DNA from: Macrococcus hajekii
GTDB lineage: Bacteria > Bacillota > Bacilli > Staphylococcales > Staphylococcaceae
Assembly (NCBI RefSeq): GCF_004359505.1
Contig: NZ_SCWE01000002.1
Location: forward strand, 310,001-374,000
Length of the DNA: 64,000 nucleotides
Reading direction: 5' to 3'
Shown here: positions 7,965-15,056 of the stretch, piece after piece
How the letters are laid out: each line of letters begins with the position of its first letter
Position numbering within the stretch: the first letter of the stretch is position 1
Made by a program: the position numbers and the translations under genes
Notes under the pieces: generated by a model
Database searches by the model: none
Told to the model about the DNA's origin: nothing
Seen by the model: only the letters and a program-made list of their open reading frames with translations

Positions 7965-8827
7965 ATGTCATTCGTGAGAATGCCGATAAATATTCAGTAT
8001 CAGCAATGTGTAAAGTCCTGCGAATTCCTAGAAGCACCTATTATTATGAAGTAAATAAGCTGAATGACAGGGAAAAAGAGAATCTCGATGAAGACGTCAC
8101 TGAGAAGATTAATCAGATCTTCAATACAAACCGGCGTTGTTTTGGAACGAGAAGAATCAAGATCGCCTTAGATAAGCAAGGACTTAAAGTTTCCAGAAGA
8201 CGGATTGGCCGTATCATGAGAACCAAAAATCTTGTCTCCACCTATACATCCCGGCGTTACAGGGTCTTTTCGGCTCAGCCAAATGAACATAATATCACCA
8301 ATGGTCTGGGCAGAGCATTCTATAGAGAAAGACCGAGGGAAGTGCTTGTTAGCGATCTGACCTATGTAAAGGTGGCAGGAAAATGGCATTATATATGTCT
8401 ATTTATTGATCTCTTTAACAGAGAAATTGTTGGTTAAAGTGCAGGGCCCAATAAAGATAGTCGACTTGTTTCAGCAGCTCTCAGCACCATCAGATATGAT
8501 TTAAGAGAGGTCCAGATGTTCCATACAGACAGAGGAAAAGAGTTTGATAATCATCTTATCGATGAAGTGCTTGGTACCTTCGGTATCCAGAGGTCACTGA
8601 GTATGAAAGGATGCCCGTATGATAATGCAGTCGCTGAAACAACGTTTAAAGCGATGAAGACTGAATTTATCAATCAATATAACTCTCAGTCTATTAATCA
8701 TTTGAATATTGAACTTTTTGATTATGTGAACTGGTATAACAATATCAGACCACACGGCGCATTGAATTATCTAACACCGAAGGAATATAAAGAAATATTC
8801 TATAAAAACTGTTCAATATTATGTTGA
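7965..8827 (+). pseudogene. IS3-family transposase OrfB with in-frame nonsense codon
   Basis: The rve/DDE integrase-type OrfB reads in one frame from about 7965 to TGA at 8825, but a TAA at 8435-8437 interrupts it in ...LFNREIVG*SAGPNKDS..., where relatives have an aromatic residue. The first catalytic Asp (SDLTYVKV) lies before the stop; the second (HTDRGKEFDN) and the Glu (AVAETTFKAM) lie after it. The truncated 5' product therefore cannot be active. A single base change would restore the frame, so inactivation looks recent. Confidence 0.88.
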
Positions 8828-8835
8828 CAGACCAA

Positions 8836-8990
8836 AATCTGAACGACCTTCTCAGTGACATCTCCATCGTGATGATTTTTTCCTGTGTCATTCAGTTTAT
8901 TCGCTTCATAATAGTAGGTGCTTCTGGGAATCTGCAGGACTTTACACATTGCTGATACTGAATATTTCTCGGCATTCTCACGAATGACGG
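8836..8990 (-). pseudogene. IS3-family OrfB, N-terminal fragment (copy B)
   Basis: The minus strand reads AVIRENAEKYSVSAMCKVLQ and IPRSTYYYEANKLN, homologous to the start of OrfB in copy A, then stops at the junction near 8836. No catalytic residues remain. Confidence 0.8.
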
Positions 8991-9272
8991 CTATCTTCGT
9001 CCCATGATCAGCGCTGCTTGCTTTAAAATGTCATTCTCCATCTTCAGCTGCTGATTCTCTTTACGTAATCTTTTCATTTCCTTCTCTTCATCGCTCAGAT
9101 TGTCATTGTGCAGAAATAATCCTGTGGACTGATGTTGTTTGATCCATTTCCCTAATGCCGAAGGCGTCAGGTCATATTCACGTACAATTTCATTTCTAGG
9201 TTTACCGTTCTCATAAAGTTTGACCATCTGTAGTTTAAACTCAGGACTGAAACTTCTTCTTTCTCGTGACAT
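8991..9272 (-). CDS. IS3-family transposase OrfA (copy B)
   Basis: 93 residues, differing from copy A OrfA at only a handful of positions (such as Ser10 to Pro and changes at about 52, 54, 66 and 68). HTH and heptad segment are intact, but without a full OrfB it can at most act as a DNA-binding inhibitor of related copies. Confidence 0.9.
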   Translation of the reverse strand: MSRERRSFSPEFKLQMVKLYENGKPRNEIVREYDLTPSALGKWIKQHQSTGLFLHNDNLSDEEKEMKRLRKENQQLKMENDILKQAALIMGRR

Positions 9273-9347
9273 AAATAAATCGCCTACTTTCTTAGATTAA
9301 CAATATCTATTCACATAGAAATTGTCCAACTAAGTGTAGACGATTCA

Positions 9348-9883
9348 GTTATATCAGACCGTTTGAAATTAAAGACAGTATCGAAGAACAGCATAGTAAA
9401 ATTAAGACAATAGCGACTGACGTTAAAATCTACCAGGAAGATCATCATCAAAATAAGAATAGAACTGCGTTAGAGACGCTGTTAGAATGTATGAATTCCG
9501 AGGATGAACTCTACGTCACAGATTTTTTCATCCTTGCTGATTCTACTGCACAACTCTCTCAAATCATCACGGACTTTGAAAAATACCATATCAGGTTAAT
9601 CAATATCAATAAAAATATAGCGGTAGATTCTACTTATTTAGCTTCGTTCAATCAGATGCTTGATATCATTGTCGATTTTGAGAGAAATCTCATACGCTAT
9701 AAGACCAAGCACGGTATGTCTAAAGCAGCACAGAATGGAAAAGCCATCGGGCGCCCTAAAAGAACAGATGAAAACATGCAACGAGCGATTGAGATGTACT
9801 TAAGTAAACATTATACACTTGATCAAATAAAAGAAGAGACTAGCATCAGTCGTTCCACATTATACAGACATTTAGCACGTTAG
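9348..9883 (+). pseudogene. Serine-recombinase-like protein, start removed by IS insertion
   Basis: The frame is open from the IS boundary (codons YIRPFEIKDS...) to TAG at 9881-9883. Comparison with the paralog at 10628 shows only the first few codons (about MKYG) are lost. The remainder keeps the resolvase fold, an RYKTKHG segment matching the long helix, and a C-terminal helix-turn-helix (GRPKRTDEN to SRSTLYRHL). Active-site residues of serine recombinases are absent: the catalytic Ser position is Phe and the LDRLGRD motif is FFILADS. A shorter product from ATG 9491 is possible but would lack the N-terminal half. DUF421 gene follows after 28 bp. Confidence 0.8.
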
Positions 9884-9911
9884 ACCAAATTAAGAATAAG
9901 GAGTTGTATTT

Positions 9912-10433
9912 ATGCCTGAACAATTATTTTTTGATGGCTATGAAACTATTCTGCGAACGGTTTTAATAGGAATTATGGGGTATGTATCACTTATCATTGT
10001 ACTAAGGATAAGCGGCAAAAGAACATTGACAAAACTGAATGCATTTGACTTAATTGTCACGGTTGCGCTGGGTTCTATACTGGCAAGTATCATGACTAGT
10101 AAAGACATTGCTATTTCTCAAGGATTAGCTGCATTTTTAACTTTAATAGTTCTTCAATACATTCTCACTAAACTATCTGTCTATAGTTCTTCTATCAGTA
10201 AAGTCATCAAATCCAGTCCTTCATTACTTTATTACGGTGATGAATTTTTGCATGAAAATCTTAAAAAAGAACGTATTCTGGAAAAAGAGATTTTTCAAGC
10301 TGTCAGATCAAGCGGCCATGCTTCAATGGAAGATATACAGCTTGTTATACTCGAAACAGATGGAACTTTGTCGATTATTAAGTCGGAACAAAGTATCAAT
10401 ATTAGCACATCGAAACTTTTTCACCAGATATAA
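9912..10433 (+). CDS. DUF421 (YetF/YcaP-type) membrane protein
   Basis: A 173-residue protein with two to three N-terminal membrane segments (VLIGIMGYVSLIIVLRISGK, DLIVTVALGSILASIMTS, GLAAFLTLIVLQYIL) and a cytosolic C-terminal domain containing YYGDEFLHENLKKERI and HASMEDIQLVILETDG, the DUF421 hallmarks. Role unknown in this family; Bacillus relatives are linked to spore or stress functions. Together with the SulP and UspA genes it forms an envelope/stress module flanked by resolvase-like genes. AAGGAG before the ATG supports the start. Confidence 0.88.
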   Translation: MPEQLFFDGYETILRTVLIGIMGYVSLIIVLRISGKRTLTKLNAFDLIVTVALGSILASIMTSKDIAISQGLAAFLTLIVLQYILTKLSVYSSSISKVIKSSPSLLYYGDEFLHENLKKERILEKEIFQAVRSSGHASMEDIQLVILETDGTLSIIKSEQSINISTSKLFHQI

Positions 10434-10452
10434 AGTTCATACTTAATGAAAA

Positions 10453-10489
10453 ACAGACTGACAAGAAAAATAACTTCTTGTCAGTCTGT
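10453..10489. terminator. Strong 15-bp hairpin, probably a minus-strand terminator
   Basis: ACAGACTGACAAGAA pairs perfectly with TTCTTGTCAGTCTGT around a 7-base loop. A T-run (TTTTT) follows only on the minus strand, so it can end the transcript of the recombinase-like gene at 10628; on the plus strand it would only protect the DUF421 mRNA end. Confidence 0.6.
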
Positions 10490-10627
10490 CTGCCATTAAA
10501 GGTACATGTAATTAATGCTACTATCTATCTTCCACTTTCTTTGCCATGACAACAGCTATAAACCATTCAGTCAATACATAGCTACCTTTTCGGTTGATTA
10601 ATCAAATATGATAGGTTTATGATTCTC

Positions 10628-11167
10628 TTATTTATCGAGATGACGATAGAGTGTTGCTCTACTGATGTTGGTTTTCTCTTTGATTTCATCTAATGTATAT
10701 GATTTTGAGAGATACATTTTTATTGCTCTGTCTAAGTTGTCGTCAGAACGCTTGGGGCGACCAATTTGCTTGCCTTCTTCTCTGCTTTTCGAAATGCCTT
10801 GTTTAGTTCGGAATCTGACGACATCTGTCTGAAACTGAGTAATTATCTCTAATGTATCTATAAAATTAAAACTGACTGTTCGATTGATGACTATTCCAGT
10901 ATTATACACATGTATCTTGAAGTTACTATCTTTCATCATATTAATAATGTCTGAAAGATGTTTTGTAGAATCCGCCAGTATAAACAGATCTGTAACGATG
11001 AGTTCATCGTCTTCCTTTAATTGCTTTAATAACTCATCCAAAACTTTTCTATTTTTATTTTTAGCATGATTCTCCTTAAATATCTCCTCAGTCAATGAAT
11101 TCAACTTTTTCATTTGATTCTCTTCTGTATCTTTCAAATCAATAGGTCTTATATAGCCATATTTCAT
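10628..11167 (-). CDS. Catalytically degenerate serine-recombinase-like DNA-binding protein
   Basis: 179 residues with the layout of small resolvases: N-terminal domain (about 1-110), connecting helix with RFRTKQG, and C-terminal helix-turn-helix (GRPKRSDDN, then SYTLDEIKEKTNISRATLYRHL). The opening MKYGYIRPID aligns with the resolvase YARVST, but the catalytic Ser is Ile. The LDRLGRD motif that supplies the conserved Asp and arginines reads LFILADS. Strand exchange is therefore unlikely, while DNA binding is preserved. It diverges from the SulP gene across a gap holding a 32-bp palindrome. I infer a regulator derived from a resolvase; an extended -10 (TGATATAAT, 11190-11198) lies upstream. 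Confidence 0.8.
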   Translation of the reverse strand: MKYGYIRPIDLKDTEENQMKKLNSLTEEIFKENHAKNKNRKVLDELLKQLKEDDELIVTDLFILADSTKHLSDIINMMKDSNFKIHVYNTGIVINRTVSFNFIDTLEIITQFQTDVVRFRTKQGISKSREEGKQIGRPKRSDDNLDRAIKMYLSKSYTLDEIKEKTNISRATLYRHLDK

Positions 11168-11189
11168 ATTAACTCATCTCCTCGCATCA

Positions 11190-11198
11190 ATTATATCA
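11190..11198 (-). promoter_or_regulatory. Extended -10 promoter element
   Basis: Minus-strand TGATATAAT lies about 23 bp before the recombinase-like start and is preceded by a poor -35. An AGTTTCA half-site of the neighbouring palindrome (11203-11209) sits just upstream, consistent with autoregulation. Confidence 0.5.
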
Positions 11199-11244
11199 AG
11201 AAAGTTTCAAAAAGGGGTATACTTATCATAATATATCCTGTATA

Positions 11245-11276
11245 TTAGTTTCATAAATATATATTTATGAAACTAA
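11245..11276. promoter_or_regulatory. Perfect 32-bp palindrome, candidate operator
   Basis: The arm TTAGTTTCATAAATAT is followed immediately by its exact reverse complement, with no loop. It ends at the SulP ribosome-binding site (AAGGAGG, 11275-11281). It could be an operator for the divergent resolvase-like protein or a cruciform/mRNA hairpin occluding the RBS. Confidence 0.6.
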
Positions 11277-11286
11277 GGAGGATATC

Positions 11287-12738
11287 ATGCTTAATACAAT
11301 AAAATCTCAATGGCTTATAGAGCCAAAGACCAATATATTGGCAGGTATAGTGGTTGCGCTAGCTCTCATTCCTGAAGCCATTGCTTTTTCCATTATCGCT
11401 GGCGTTGACCCTATGGTGGGTTTGTATGCTTCGTTTATAATTGCAGTAACTATCTCCATTGTTGGAGGCAGACCTGCGATGATTTCAGCTGCAACTGGCG
11501 CTATCGCTTTACTTGTGCTTCCATTAGTCAAGGACTATGGCATAGATTATTTGCTTGCTGCCACTATTTTAATGGGGATCATTCAAGTTATACTAGGCCT
11601 GCTGAAAATAGGACGTCTAATGAAATTCATTCCGAACTCAGTGATGATTGGTTTTGTTAATGCTCTTGGTATACTGATTTTTATGGCTCAGATTGAACAT
11701 ATATTCGGTATATCAATTGATACCTATCTCTATGTAATTCTTACTCTCTCTATCGTCTATATTATTCCTCGTTACTTTAAAACCATTCCAGCACCGCTTA
11801 TAGCGATTGTCTTACTAACTGCTTTTTATATGTTAATGCATTCTGAAGTGAAGACAGTTGGAGACTTAGGAACAATCAAGCGTACACTGCCACACTTCTT
11901 TATTCCTGATGTTCCGTTTAATTTTGAGACTTTAAAAATTATATTTCCCTATTCACTCTCCATGGCTTTAGTCGGCTTAGTAGAAAGTTTACTTACTGCA
12001 AAGATTGTAGATGACGCAACAGACACATTCAGCAGCAAAAATAAAGAATCCCGTGGTCAGGGAATAGCCAATATCATTACAGGATTCTTTGGTGGTATGG
12101 GTGGATGTGCAATGATAGGTCAATCAATCATCAACGTAAAATCAGGTGCGACAACTCGTCTTTCAACTTTTACTGCCGGAGTCGTATTGATGTTCATGAT
12201 TATAGTACTAGGCAATTTCGTCATTCAAATACCAATGCCCATATTAGCAGGTATTATGGTAATGGTGTCAATCGGCACCTTTGACTGGGGATCCTTCAAG
12301 TATCTTAAAAAAGCACCAAAAACAGATGTAACAGTCATGTTACTGACAGTCTTCACTGTCATCTTCACTCATAATCTGGCTATCGGTGTCATAGTCGGTG
12401 TCATCTTTAGTGCTCTCTTCTTTGCGACCAAGATATCAAATGTTGAAGTAATTAAACGTGAAATCAATGACGAGATAAAGTATGAAATTAAAGGACAGAT
12501 ATTCTTCGTTTCTATCGATTCTATGATGAATCAGATTAACTTAAATGATGAGAATAAACATATCGAATTAGATTTCAGAAATGCTCATCTGTGGGATGAT
12601 TCAGCTGTAGATGCTATAGATACTCTGGTTAATAAGTTAACTGAAAAAAACAATCGCGTTTATGTCAGCAATCTTAATGAAAATAGCCATAAAATTATTT
12701 CTGAACTTAGCGATATCAATCAAGAACATTTAATCTAA
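11287..12738 (+). CDS. SulP-family anion transporter with STAS domain
   Basis: 483 residues. The membrane domain (about 1-390) begins with [27 protein letters not shown], the SulP signature, and contains the [20 protein letters not shown] segment. A C-terminal STAS domain (about 400-483) includes [18 protein letters not shown], with the usual Asp-Ser site. The family transports sulfate, bicarbonate or other anions; substrate cannot be read here. AAGGAGG gives the ATG at 11287. The UspA gene follows after 13 bp, so the two are cotranscribed. Confidence 0.92.
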   Translation: MLNTIKSQWLIEPKTNILAGIVVALALIPEAIAFSIIAGVDPMVGLYASFIIAVTISIVGGRPAMISAATGAIALLVLPLVKDYGIDYLLAATILMGIIQVILGLLKIGRLMKFIPNSVMIGFVNALGILIFMAQIEHIFGISIDTYLYVILTLSIVYIIPRYFKTIPAPLIAIVLLTAFYMLMHSEVKTVGDLGTIKRTLPHFFIPDVPFNFETLKIIFPYSLSMALVGLVESLLTAKIVDDATDTFSSKNKESRGQGIANIITGFFGGMGGCAMIGQSIINVKSGATTRLSTFTAGVVLMFMIIVLGNFVIQIPMPILAGIMVMVSIGTFDWGSFKYLKKAPKTDVTVMLLTVFTVIFTHNLAIGVIVGVIFSALFFATKISNVEVIKREINDEIKYEIKGQIFFVSIDSMMNQINLNDENKHIELDFRNAHLWDDSAVDAIDTLVNKLTEKNNRVYVSNLNENSHKIISELSDINQEHLI

Positions 12739-12751
12739 GGAGGAAAATAGG

Positions 12752-13165
12752 ATGTATCATTCAATTTTACTAGCAGCAGATGGATCAGATAATAGTTACA
12801 GAGCAGCAGAAGAAGTGATTAAACTTACATGTAATGAATCTATCGTTACGTTACTTCATGTCATTTCTATTGACGATTCAGTAGAAAGTGTTCTTCATTC
12901 CACTGAAGGACATAATCTGAAAGAAGAAAGAAAAACGAAGCTTAAGAGAATCATAACTCTTTTCGAAGAAAATAATGTAAAATGTATATTAAAAATTGAA
13001 AAAGGTGAACCTAAAGTAAAGACTGTAGAAGTCGCAAACAGCGGGCAGTATGAGATAGTTGTACTCGGTACACGTGGTCTCAATGCCTTACAAGAAATGG
13101 TCTTAGGTAGTGTCAGTCATAAAGTCGCTAAACGTTCTGAAATTCCAGTGCTGATAGTAAAATAG
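12752..13165 (+). CDS. Universal stress protein (UspA family)
   Basis: 137 residues of a single Usp domain. It begins YHSILLAADGSDNS and ends with GTRGLNALQEMVLGSVS, which matches the ATP-binding G-2X-G-9X-G-S pattern, then VPVLIVK-like IPVLIVK. Cytosolic nucleotide-binding stress protein; pairing with a SulP transporter is common and suggests regulation of transport or response to the transported anion. Good RBS (AAGGAGG) and 13-bp gap from SulP. Confidence 0.93.
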   Translation: MYHSILLAADGSDNSYRAAEEVIKLTCNESIVTLLHVISIDDSVESVLHSTEGHNLKEERKTKLKRIITLFEENNVKCILKIEKGEPKVKTVEVANSGQYEIVVLGTRGLNALQEMVLGSVSHKVAKRSEIPVLIVK

Positions 13166-13182
13166 AAACCTTTATAAAGATA

Positions 13183-13218
13183 AAAGCGTGTACAGATGAC
13201 TTTCTCTGTACATGCTTT
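13183..13218 (+). terminator. Probable terminator of the SulP-UspA operon
   Basis: AAAGCGTGTACAGA pairs with TCTGTACATGCTTT (one G-T pair) around an 8-base loop. The following ATTAT is only weakly T-rich. Confidence 0.55.
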
Positions 13219-13236
13219 ATTATCGTTTGATACTCG

Positions 13237-13416
13237 TATGATTGAATTACATAATAACCCTGTCATTTCTCGATCCTTTAGATTGACGACATCAGTCAAT
13301 AAAATAATAACTTCATCTGCCACTGATGTTATACCGATATCCAAGCTCTTAGACTGCCAGATTACTAATATGAATGTAAGTAAAAATGTTATACCTGCAA
13401 GAATCAGCTCCGACAA
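13237..13416 (-). pseudogene. arsB (arsenite efflux permease) N-terminal remnant
   Basis: The minus strand encodes AGITFLLTFILVIWQSKSLD followed by IGITSVADEVIILLTDVV and NLKD, closely like the first membrane segments of staphylococcal ArsB (IFLLT..VIWQPKGLDIGI, then a GAVIALITGVVSFSD-like stretch). Small changes (a Glu in the second membrane segment) and the loss of everything after about residue 60 show it is dead. arsRBC operons are frequent cargo of SCC elements, which supports the origin of this region. Identification is from memory of ArsB sequences. Confidence 0.65.
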
Positions 13417-13509
13417 TTTGCGCGCCGATTATCTTATTTGTAAAAGTTGTATCATATGGTAAAGTTTTGAAAGTTGATGAAATTAAAGAGCTTATTAACC
13501 AAAATCTAT
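13413..13509 (+). pseudogene. C-terminal reading frame of an unidentified gene
   Basis: The plus strand reads ICAPIILFVKVVSYGKVLKV then DEIKELINQNL and TAG at 13507-13509, without a start. The composition looks protein-like (amphipathic EIKELI end), but I cannot name the family. It abuts the arsB remnant, so it may be debris from the same rearrangement. Confidence 0.3.
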
Positions 13510-13583
13510 AGAAGTAATGTCATCATATCAGAAGAAAAGATGAAAAAAATTAACTATATAGATATCATCCATAATAAAGACTT

Positions 13584-13620
13584 AAAAGAAGCTGACTCAT
13601 TTTATGGCAGCTTCTTTTTT
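13584..13620 (+). terminator. Intrinsic terminator
   Basis: AAAAGAAGCTG pairs with CAGCTTCTTTT and is followed by more T. No intact plus-strand gene precedes it, so it probably belonged to a deleted gene (perhaps the frame ending at 13509). Confidence 0.7.
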
Positions 13621-13628
13621 ATTCAATC

Positions 13629-13654
13629 TTATTTATGATAATTTTGTGCGTATC
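13629..13654. repeat. rlmH-att-like sequence (scar)
   Basis: TTATTTATGATA (13629-13640) is identical to the 12 bases that form the rlmH stop and last codons at 19504-19515. A partial inverted copy (GCGTATC) follows at 13648. Probable attachment-site scar. Confidence 0.5.
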
Positions 13655-13683
13655 TCTAAAGACTGCGATATTTTCTAGAAAAA

Positions 13684-13732
13684 AACCGCATCATTTATGA
13701 TAACTTTCAGCGTATCGGTTAAATGTGCGGTT
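13684..13732. repeat. SCC terminal inverted repeat and att core
   Basis: AACCGCATCATTTATGATA (13684-13702) equals, as I recall it, the terminal inverted repeat plus att core of staphylococcal SCC elements. It continues into GCGTATCGGTTAAATG, and TGCGGTT at 13726 closes an inverted repeat with AACCGCA. This is the best-preserved SCC end in the window. Confidence 0.65.
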
Positions 13733-13741
13733 AAAAATTAA

Positions 13742-13775
13742 TAAGAAAGCTGACCGTTGTTAGTCAGCTTTCTTA
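13742..13775 (-). terminator. Terminator of the Xre operon
   Basis: TAAGAAAGCTGAC pairs perfectly with GTCAGCTTTCTTA. On the minus strand it includes the last codons of the 55-residue gene and is followed by ATTAATTTTTAA. Confidence 0.65.
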
Positions 13776-13927
13776 ATCATTCCATCATTTTCTTTAATAA
13801 TTTTTTCTAGCACTTTATCTGCTCTTCCGACAAATTTCAAATTTTTGGGAAAATCAAACTCGATAATAACTCTTTCTCCTGGTTTAATCGTTTCTTCAGA
13901 ATCAGTAAATTTCAGATCTTTATTCAT
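13760..13927 (-). CDS. Small hypothetical protein, 55 residues
   Basis: ATG at 13927 follows AAGGAGG at ten-base spacing, and the frame ends with TAA at 13760-13762. The product starts MNKDLKFTDSEETIKPGERV and is charged, soluble and without recognisable domain. It is the third gene of an operon with a small membrane protein and an Xre regulator, 25 bp behind the latter. The terminator stem overlaps its stop codon. Function unknown; probably expressed, given its strong RBS. Confidence 0.65.
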   Translation of the reverse strand: MNKDLKFTDSEETIKPGERVIIEFDFPKNLKFVGRADKVLEKIIKENDGMIKKAD

Positions 13928-13952
13928 AAATATTATCCTCCTTAGAGATGTT

Positions 13953-14144
13953 CTATTTCATATAAAAGATTTCATTCACAGTCGCTTCAAAGTATTCACT
14001 TAAAGCTAATGCAAGCTTTAAGGTTGGATCGTATTTATCTTGTTCTATAGCAATAATAGTTTGTCGCGTTACACCCATTGATTTTGCTAATTGCTCTTGG
14101 GTTATTTTTCTTTCTTTTCTTAATATCTTCAAATTGTTTTTCAT
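13953..14144 (-). CDS. Xre-family (YozG/YgzD-like) small HTH regulator
   Basis: 63 residues from MKNNLKILRKERKITQEQLA to EIFYMK, a single lambda-repressor-type HTH (QEQLAKSMGVTRQTIIAIEQ) with the short tail typical of this regulator group. The longer frame to 14183 lacks an RBS. The ATG at 14144 overlaps the upstream stop as ATGA, so translation is coupled. The operon promoter lies between two 23-bp inverted arms (14450-14519), which suggests autorepression. Confidence 0.9.
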   Translation of the reverse strand: MKNNLKILRKERKITQEQLAKSMGVTRQTIIAIEQDKYDPTLKLALALSEYFEATVNEIFYMK

Positions 14145-14434
14145 CAGCTTAAATATCCATATACCAAACCTAGTATAAGACAAATTGCGAATACAAGGAA
14201 CATTGTTATTACGATAGGTTTTATTTTGTTATTTCCCATTTTACTTTGCATCATCATCATATTAGCTCGATAAACAATCAACATTGATAACATCACTAAA
14301 AATGAATTAGAAAGATTACCGTTAACGACAAAGTGAGAGATACTAATAATCAGCAGCATTCCCATACCGAATATCCAACTCAATTTAATACTTTGGTTTG
14401 ATTGATGTAATTCCATCTCATCTGGTTTTCTCAT
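14144..14434 (-). CDS. Small membrane protein, first gene of the Xre operon
   Basis: 96 residues with three hydrophobic segments: SWIFGMGMLLIISISHFVV, LSNSFLVMLSMLIVYRANM, and IVITMFLVFAICLILGLVYG. Small three-helix membrane proteins upstream of YozG/YgzD-like Xre regulators are a common pairing whose function is not known. AAGGAGG precedes the ATG. Stop overlaps the Xre start. Confidence 0.8.
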   Translation of the reverse strand: MRKPDEMELHQSNQSIKLSWIFGMGMLLIISISHFVVNGNLSNSFLVMLSMLIVYRANMMMMQSKMGNNKIKPIVITMFLVFAICLILGLVYGYLS

Positions 14435-14449
14435 CTAAACTCCTCCTTA

Positions 14450-14519
14450 AAATGTTAAAAGTTCTTTACATTCTTATAGTATAATTTTCACACTAAAATG
14501 TAAAGAACTTTTAACATTT
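14450..14519 (-). promoter_or_regulatory. Promoter bracketed by 23-bp inverted operators
   Basis: The arm at 14450-14472 (core ATGTTAAAAGTTCTTTACAT) and the arm at 14497-14519 are perfect reverse complements separated by 24 bp. On the minus strand TTTACA and TACTAT lie 17 bp apart, so one arm covers the -35 and the other lies just after the -10. This suits cooperative repression by the operon's Xre protein. Confidence 0.65.
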
Positions 14520-14593
14520 ATCATTCCCATTATATTTTCCTATTTACTCTAACGTCACGTCATACCTTACGATTAAAGTAAGGAGATGATGAC

Positions 14594-15010
14594 ATGGAAT
14601 TCTATCAAATGCCGTTGTTTAATAAAATATTGGTGAGAGATATTGAAAAAGCTGAGAAGTGGTATCGTCACACTTTAGGATTTCAAAGTGTATTCAAGTT
14701 TTGTAATGAATCAAATGAAGTAATAATGAATCATCTAAGACTGGAAAAATATCAGGATATTATGCTGATTCAGTCTGATGACTTTACTAGTGGAAATGGT
14801 TGTTTCATTAATATTCTTGTTGATGAAATCGAAACCATTGCAAAGTCGATATCCGAAAAGTATGTGTTACAACCGTTAGAACAGATGCCGTGGAATGCGA
14901 AGGAAATGACTATTGTTGATCCTGATGGTTATCAAATAACATTAACGGAATCGAATATTAGTGATGAGAATTTTGCGAAGTTAATGAATAGTGTTTCAAA
15001 AAACTATTAA
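14594..15010 (+). CDS. VOC/glyoxalase-superfamily protein
   Basis: 138 residues with the beta-alpha-beta-beta-beta pattern: FNKILVRDIEKAEKWYRHTL and GFQSVFK at the start, ending MTIVDPDGYQITLTES. The family includes glyoxalases, dioxygenases and antibiotic-binding proteins such as bleomycin and fosfomycin resistance factors. Substrate cannot be told. It is monocistronic with AAGGAG and closed by a bidirectional terminator. Confidence 0.85.
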   Translation: MEFYQMPLFNKILVRDIEKAEKWYRHTLGFQSVFKFCNESNEVIMNHLRLEKYQDIMLIQSDDFTSGNGCFINILVDEIETIAKSISEKYVLQPLEQMPWNAKEMTIVDPDGYQITLTESNISDENFAKLMNSVSKNY

Positions 15011-15013
15011 AAT

Positions 15014-15051
15014 AAAAAGTAGCGACTTATTGGATTAAGTGCTACTTTTTT
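15014..15051. terminator. Bidirectional terminator
   Basis: AAAAAGTAGC(G)ACTTA pairs with TAAGTGCTACTTTTT with one bulged base. T-runs exist on both strands, serving the VOC gene and the convergent lipoprotein gene. Confidence 0.75.
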
Positions 15052-15056
15052 CATTT

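Larger units (their letters stand above)
7608..8834 (+). mobile_element. IS3-family (IS150-like) insertion sequence, copy A
   Basis: The left boundary comes from comparison with copy B: both share sequence starting TGAATCGTCTACACTTAG. The right boundary is ...TTGACAGACCA at 8834, matched by the isolated end at 1181. It contains orfA (7683-7964) and an orfB broken by a stop. Clear target duplications are not visible, because the right side abuts copy B directly. Confidence 0.85.
8836..9347 (-). mobile_element. IS3-family element, copy B, truncated
   Basis: Same element in opposite orientation: left end (TGAATCGTCTACAC, minus strand) at 9347, intact orfA, and only the first ~50 codons of orfB before it meets the right end of copy A. 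Its orfB stretch differs noticeably from copy A, so the two are not a recent duplication. The left end interrupts the recombinase-like gene whose remainder starts at 9348. Confidence 0.85.

Noticed and set aside
10453-10489. Resolvase recombination site
   Set aside because: A 15-bp perfect hairpin followed by a minus-strand T-run is better explained as a terminator; it does not resemble the AGTTTCA palindrome.
13196-13462. 88-codon plus-strand frame
   Set aside because: Antisense to the arsB remnant and begins inside the UspA terminator stem; no RBS.
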